From Antedon mediterranea (Eukaryota > Echinodermata > Crinoidea > Comatulida > Antedonidae): 64,000 nucleotides of DNA. The position numbers were made by a program, and so were the translations under genes. A model generated the notes under the pieces. That model had not been told where the DNA came from. It saw only the letters and a program-made list of their open reading frames with translations, and ran no database searches. The stretch spans positions 11,368,601 through 11,432,600 of the forward strand of contig NC_092677.1 of assembly GCF_964355755.1 (NCBI RefSeq). The letters run 5' to 3'. Position 1 is the stretch's first letter; each line of letters begins with the position of its first letter. Of this stretch, positions 59,401 to 64,000 are shown one piece after another.

Positions 59401-62400
59401 GAGAAGCCCTTGATCAATGATACACCAATCAAGGTTTCTTAAACAGTCCTGAATCTTAGTTTCATCCATCATTCAGATGAATGTAAAACTAATTGACATT
59501 GTCATTCATGACAGACATCAGTCAAATACAAAAAAAACTTAAAAGACTTATTCATTGATAATTCAAAATGAGCTATCCTACTGGACAATGATGTGTTATC
59601 AATGACGCTATATTTTTTCTTTATAGGATATGAAATCCACATTAGCTGAAGAATTAGATTTTGAAAATGAAGGACTGAACAGCGAGAAATGTGCGTATGA
59701 TTTGCGTGAACTTCCGTACGTCTATGTTCCAAAGATCTTCTGGAAATTATCAAGTAAACGTGTGCTGACTGCAGAGTACATTGACGGCTGTAAAGTTAAT
59801 GATGTTGAAGCGATAAAGAAAATGGGCCTAACGGAAGCAGATGTAAGTGATAAAGTTTCTTTTTAAAAGAGTGGCGTAATGCACAGAGCAAAGGCCCCTG
59901 GGTTTAGCACTCCTAAGGGCCCTCCAACGCTGGGTAGTTGCATTGGGCTGCTCATGCTCTGGGGCCCCTGGGTTTAGCACTCCTAAGGGGGCTCTCCAAC
60001 ACTAGGTAGTTGCATTGGGCTGCTCATGCTCTGGGGCCCCTGGGTTTAGCACTCCTAAGGGGCTCTCCAACGCTGGGTAGTTGCATTGGGCTGCTCATGC
60101 TCTGGGGCCCCTGGGTTTAGCACTCCTAAGGGGCCCTCCAACACTGGGTAGTTGCATTGGGCTGCTCATGCTCTGGGGCCCCTGGGTTTAGCACTCCTAA
60201 GGGGCCCTCCAACACTGGGTAGTTGCATTGGGCTGCTCATGCTCTGGGGCCCCTGGGTTTAGCACTCCTAAGGGGCCCTCCAACGCTGGGTAGTTGCATT
60301 GGGGTGCTCATGCTCTGGGGCCTCTGGGTTTAGCACTCCTAAGGGGCCCTCCAACGCTGGGTAGTTGCATTGGACTGCTCATGCTCTGGGGCCCCTGGGT
60401 TTAGCACTCCTAAGGGGCTCTCCAACGCTGGGTAGTTGCATTGGGCTGCTCATGCTCTGGGGCCCCTGGGTTTAGCACTCCTAAGGGGCCCTCCAACACT
60501 GGGTAGTTGCATTGGGCTGCTCATGCTCTGGGGCCCCTGTATGTTTATACAGTAAAGTTTTTCAGTAGCACAGTCAACTCTCCCAAACTTTTTATGTCTA
60601 GTGTTCAAGAAACACTGTGTTTTTAAGGTTAAAAATTAGGATCGTTATTTAATTATCATTTAATCATAGTGCTGGTTTATCAATGTTTAATAATATAGTA
60701 TAATTTTAATGTTAATTTTGAATATGTTGAATAAATATATCACATTTTAAAATAAACATTATCTATATTTCAGATTGATACAAAATTAATTTGGTTGTTT
60801 TCGAAGCAAATTTTTCACACAGGATTCTTACATGCTGATCCCCATCCTGGCAATGGTAAGATTACACAATTTTTTTCTATTTCTTATTCACGTTACAGGA
60901 AATGACAAAACTATATCATGCTTTTAAACCAAGTCTCATTTGAGGCTTAGGGAGTGGATTAGTTACAGCTGTGACCCTAGGTCACTATTGAATCCTGGCG
61001 CTAAGTCACAATTGAATCCTGGGTCTTGGGATTTAAATAAAACAACACCTCTAAACTCTAAAGCTTCTTTTTTCCTTAGTTTTTGTGCGAAAGAATCAGT
61101 CTGGTAAGGCAGAGTTGGTAGTGTTGGATCATGGTCTCTATGAAAAACTTATTGACAAGTAAGATTATTAAATAGAATGGCTAATTTAATGCGAGAGAGG
61201 GTAAGAATATTAAATAGAATGTCTAATTTAATGTGAGAAAGGGTAAGACAATTAAATAGAATGGCTCATTTAATGTGAGAAAGGGTAAGACTATTGAATA
61301 GAATGGCTAATTTAATGTGAGAGAGGGTAAGACTATTAAATATAATAGCTCATTGATAATGTTTTGTTTGTTTTTAAGGGATCGAATATCATTATGTAAT
61401 TTCTGGAAAGCAATTGTTCTCAAGGATACTGTTGGGATGGAAAAATATGCTAAAGATTTAGGGGTTAAAGGTTAGTTTAGAATTATACTTTTAGTCACGT
61501 ATATTCACTGATGTCGAATGTGACCCACACCCATACTACTATTCCATATCTAGAAAAATCATAAATTATTAGTTTTTGTTAACTGTATGGATAGAACTTA
61601 TTGAGGAGGGGAGAGAGGGATTGATGTAAAGTTTATAATTTACCTCATTTGAATAATAGAGTTGAGGATATTTGTGGATTTTGGAACAAAAGATGTGACT
61701 GATTGATTTTTATATAAGCTTTTTAATTCAACTGTACTGTTTTTTAAACCTAAACCTGTATTTGTTTAGATTATATGACCTTTGCCATAGCTCTTACTCA
61801 ACGTCCAATCAATATGCAAGCTAGACCGGGAATGCATATAAGTGCAACCTTAGATGAAAAGGCAATGAAAGATATGCAGACAAGTGTGAGCCAAGAGTTT
61901 GATTCGATCATGCAAGTTTTAAAAGAAGTACCGAAGGCTATGTTACTTGTTTTTAGGTAAAAAAAAGTCTCTCCTGAATGGGAAATATCTTTATTTGTCC
62001 TTTTTTTTCTATTTAATGTAGATTTTAATTTTTCTATTGTATCTTTAATCACGCAATTCAACACTCAAATACACTTAAATTATTTTAATATTGAAATCTA
62101 CCCCTTGTCTAGCTGGTTAACCGAGTGGAGCTGTAGCTTGGTGGTAAACATGTACAGGGTTCAATCCTGACATAGTGCCATGGTTGGCACTCACGACTCT
62201 TTCAACTTCACTCCCTAAAGGCCAATTTACACAGACGAGCGGTAAGCGGTAATTGTAAGCGAAAAACCGCGTTGCTTTTCCCATTTACACAGCGCGCGGA
62301 GTTCGCGAACAGAGTGGTGGAAAGTAGGTGCGTGTAGGCCTCGAGGCTAATGCATGTTACAGTCACTGCTGGCCTGGATGTGACTGACTGTCAGTAGGCC

Positions 62401-64000
62401 TAGCACACACAGGCCTAAGTTTTAGAGGGAATTGTTGCCTAATAACGTACTAAAATGTATATTTTCTTTTCACTATCCTTATACGAACATTAGTCACGTC
62501 GTAGGTGTTTGTATTTCTGAATAAAAAGAAGAAGAAACTATAGGCTAGGCCTACTACGGCACTCGTATTTATTGTCGTCTTTCACTCGACGGACGCAAAC
62601 AAAATTTGTTGATAGATGACGTCATTTCAATCATGTCGTTGGTTGGCCAGAATCCATAATTACCGCGCGGTATTTTCACAAAATCAAATCTGTTTCGATC
62701 CTGAGCGGATTTCCGGTCAACCGCTCGTCCGCTCCGCGTTCTGTGTAAATGGTCATAAGAAATAACATAGATTCTATTTTTGCGTTTTCCGCTCAACTTT
62801 ACCGCTTACCGTTACCGCTCGTCTGTGTAAATTGGCCTTAAGCCTCAAATGAAACTTGGTTTTAAGCATGATAAATTATTAAATATTTTATCCATCCTGT
62901 ACTTTGTGTAGAAGCCTTATATTTGTATTTTGCAGAAATGTAAACACGATAAGGTCCATAAACAAGGAGCTAGGGATGCCTGTTGATCGCTATACACTCA
63001 TGGCTAAATGGTAAAGCCCTGTCTACACTATCAAACTTTATGTGACAGAAAATGTGCTGTACCCATATATCGACATGTTGATTTCACATCACTACCACAT
63101 TTGAACATATCACTACCACATTTGGGCACACACACATTTTTTGTCAAACTAGTTGAAGTTTATAAAGTGTTTTCATATAATTTTTTTATCATCATACTTT
63201 AAAAGGTTGTTTATAAATTTCAATGACTATCAGCATGAATGAGAGGTACTACAAAGAAAAACACCTAAAAAATGTTTATTTTTAGGAGAAAATAATAAAA
63301 AATTGCCATCAGTTTGAAGGTTTTGTCTTTGTGATATAACTTTTGTACAGCATGTTTTAATTTCTTACACGTTTTGCTTTGCATATGCTTAACCTGTTTT
63401 TTTCATTCTAGCGCTGCCTCAGGTGTTGCGATACAGAAGGGACGTAACCATGTTGTTAATTACGCTCTCTCATTGTATGGCAGACTCCGGTTTGATTTCC
63501 AACTACGGTAAGTTTAATGACGTTAAAAGTTTTTCATTATTATGCCTTGTTAAGTACCCTTTTCACATCTTTGAGAAAAACTCACGCACACTGGGGTGCA
63601 CACCATACGAAACACTGTGTTGAAGCCCTGGTGTTTTTAAACTCTAGTTTGCTAGGCAATGTGAAAGAGATATAGTTTCAACAACCACCAATCTTAAGCT
63701 CTGTCTACACTATCAAACTATATGTGATGTGCCCATATATGGACATGATGATGTCATATCAATACAATATTTGGGCATATCACACTTTCATTGTAAAACT
63801 TGTATAGTGTGGATAATTTTGGGTGTGGATAATTTTGGATGTAAATTATTTTGGAAGTTTTTTTACTTGATGTCTCTGTATGAAGAGTAGAGTCACAGTA
63901 AACCTAAATAACTGTACTTGTACTATGTAGTATATTCCTATCCTTGGTATGCTAAGAATTTGATTCCAGGTTTTTTTTCTTTATTCATAGGTTAAATCAA
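56464..64000 (+). CDS. ADCK5: ADCK5, mitochondrial UbiB-family atypical kinase (12 coding exons, 3' end cut)
   Basis: Exons: 56464-56747 (the exon itself begins at 56438), 57331-57595, 58476-58616, 59045-59158, 59627-59842, 60774-60855, 61080-61158, 61379-61470, 61770-61956, 62936-63010, 63412-63507 and 63991 to beyond the window; 547 codons seen of about 580 expected. UbiB/ADCK proteins are atypical kinase-like ATPases; the substrate of ADCK5 is not settled. The N-terminus is rich in Arg/Ser/Leu without acids (mitochondrial targeting type), followed by a membrane segment (about 54-75). Family motifs: KLGQ (149-152), the Ala-rich loop AAAS (209-212), VAVK Lys230, [16 protein letters not shown] (360-367) and DHG (384-386). 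The translation matches human ADCK5 more closely than ADCK1/2 ([40 protein letters not shown]). Introns are full of repeats. Confidence 0.93.
57133..57230. repeat. Repeat with GTCGCGTG inverted ends, copy 2
   Basis: TTTTTAGTCGCGTGGACGCG at the left, TGTCTGTCTGTCGGTCTGTT inside and AGCACGCGACTAATG at the right. Related to 52760-52853. It lies in ADCK5 intron 1. Confidence 0.5.
57620..57870. repeat. Tandem block of about 64-bp units related to the Penelope-like fragment
   Basis: Three near-identical units, each containing ACTGAAAAACGACAATGCTG, TGGGTATCAGTGGCTGG and ATCTCAATGGAGATACAAAT, followed by a partial fourth. The same words occur once at 29258-29330. The repeated peptide frame on the minus strand is not a gene. 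Confidence 0.85.
58064..58345. mobile_element. MITE family A, copy 9, with internal 21-bp tandem array
   Basis: Left end AGCTCTGTCTACACTATCAA, right end GATAGTGTAGACAAGGCTTT, TA on both flanks. The middle holds about eight copies of a 21-bp unit ATATGGTAGTGATATGCCCAA. Confidence 0.92.
58735..58950 (-). mobile_element. tRNA-derived SINE head, reversed and split by a MITE
   Basis: On the minus strand, GGGAGTTGTAGCTTGGTGGT (A-box-like TAGCTTGGTGG) lies right of the MITE and GGGTCATGGGTTTAAATCCT (B-box-like GGTTTAAATCC) lies left of it. Removing 58799-58892 restores a tRNA-like spacing. Confidence 0.65.
58799..58892. mobile_element. MITE family A, copy 10, nested in a tRNA-type SINE
   Basis: Short (94 bp) copy with both inverted ends intact, flanked by TTA on each side. 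Confidence 0.88.
59181..59523 (+). mobile_element. 5S-rRNA-derived SINE, forward, in an ADCK5 intron
   Basis: Head: CTCGTCAGATAACCAAAGTT, AAGCAACGTTGGGCTTTGTT and GAAGACCATCTGGGAATATA, following 5S rRNA through its internal promoter region. The body matches the reversed copy at 44166-44512, including GTATCTGCCTCAGA, AAACAGTCCTG and CATCCATCATTCAGATGAAT. The 5' third of the 5S sequence is missing. Confidence 0.8.
59893..60539. repeat. GC-rich minisatellite, 70-72-bp unit, about nine copies
   Basis: Near-identical head-to-tail units with the words CCCCTGGGTTTAGCACTCCT, GGTAGTTGCATTGGGCTGCT and CATGCTCTGGGG. It starts 50 bp after exon 59627-59842. It stands out by base composition from its AT-rich surroundings, and its copies are nearly identical, so it expanded recently. 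Confidence 0.95.
61159..61368. repeat. 42-bp tandem array starting at the exon 7 splice donor
   Basis: Five units begin with GTAAGA at 61159, 61201, 61243, 61285 and 61327, exactly 42 bp apart. Each reads GTAAGA, TATTAAATAGAATGGCT, AATTTAATG, then GAGAGAGG or a close variant. The first GTAAGA is the real donor of ADCK5 exon 61080-61158. Confidence 0.92.
62108..62200 (+). repeat. tRNA-derived SINE head fragment
   Basis: TGTAGCTTGGTGGTAAACAT (A-box-like) is followed after a short gap by CAGGGTTCAATCCTGAC (B-box-like). The A-box matches the split copy at 58735-58950. Confidence 0.5.
62217..62839. mobile_element. Inverted-repeat DNA transposon remnant, about 620 bp
   Basis: The ends are AAGGCCAATTTACACAGACG followed by AGCGGTAA, and at the right the exact reverse complement, TTACCGCTCGTCTGTGTAAA followed by TTGGCCTT. 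Subterminal copies of the same words (CCATTTACACAGCGCG near 62280; CTGTGTAAATGGTCAT near 62740) form a second inverted pair. It is richer in CpG than its surroundings. No transposase frame is recognisable, so it is non-autonomous. Confidence 0.85.
63013..63154. mobile_element. MITE family A, copy 11, abutting an ADCK5 splice donor
   Basis: Begins AAGCCCTGTCTACACTATC immediately after the GTA of the donor at 63011 and ends TTTTTGTCAAACTAGTTG, with the outermost right bases lost. Confidence 0.88.
63695..63812. mobile_element. MITE family A, copy 12
   Basis: Left end AGCTCTGTCTACACTATCAA, body TGATGTGCCCATATATGGAC, right end degraded to CTTGTATAGTGTGG. It lies in the last visible ADCK5 intron. 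Confidence 0.85.

Noticed and set aside
62108-62170. A tRNA gene
   Set aside because: A- and B-box-like words are present, but they are too close together and no cloverleaf or acceptor stem can be drawn.

Overview
This window is nuclear DNA from an animal. It is AT-rich (about two thirds A+T by eye), its genes have many spliced exons, and most of it is introns and degraded short transposable elements. The five genes have clear bilaterian orthologues and read closest to vertebrate and other deuterostome proteins. Together with the repeat content (5S-rRNA-derived and tRNA-derived SINEs, a Penelope-like fragment, many small terminal-inverted-repeat elements) this suggests an invertebrate deuterostome, most likely an echinoderm. 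That placement is an inference and no species is claimed. I found no bacterial, viral or CRISPR features.

Layout. (1) 1-34 kb: a spalt/SALL zinc-finger gene on the + strand. A small first exon at 4614-4686 encodes the SALL N-terminal repressor peptide. A 17.3-kb intron follows, then one large exon (22005-25459) carrying all the zinc-finger clusters. About 8 kb with no recognisable gene comes next. (2) 34-42.4 kb: a CTCF gene (+), six coding exons, 978 residues, with the cohesin-binding YDF motif. It has only nine zinc fingers, equivalent to ZF2-ZF10. (3) 42.6-51.2 kb: MTBP (+), 15 coding exons, beginning about 250 bp after a likely CTCF poly(A) signal. (4) 52.0-55.1 kb: ACOT8 (-), six exons, complete, convergent with MTBP and divergent from the next gene. 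(5) 56.4-64 kb: ADCK5 (+), twelve coding exons seen, the last cut by the window end.

Exon joins were assigned by hand from GT/AG signals, and every join keeps the reading frame. In all five genes the joined protein follows the known family from end to end, so the models are more reliable than any single splice site.

The genes do not form a pathway: developmental transcription factor, chromatin architecture factor, replication-origin firing factor, peroxisomal thioesterase and mitochondrial atypical kinase. The SALL-CTCF-ACOT8 neighbourhood matches human linkage (SALL1/CTCF on 16q; SALL4/CTCFL/ACOT8 on 20q13) and so probably reflects an old chromosomal block.

The most interesting observations are the reduced and partly rewired CTCF finger array; a transposon end that appears to supply the 5' splice site of an ADCK5 exon; a 42-bp tandem array built from another ADCK5 splice donor; a MITE family concentrated in the CTCF-ADCK5 half; and a 1-kb satellite in an MTBP intron that changes from 19-bp monomers to 39-bp dimers.
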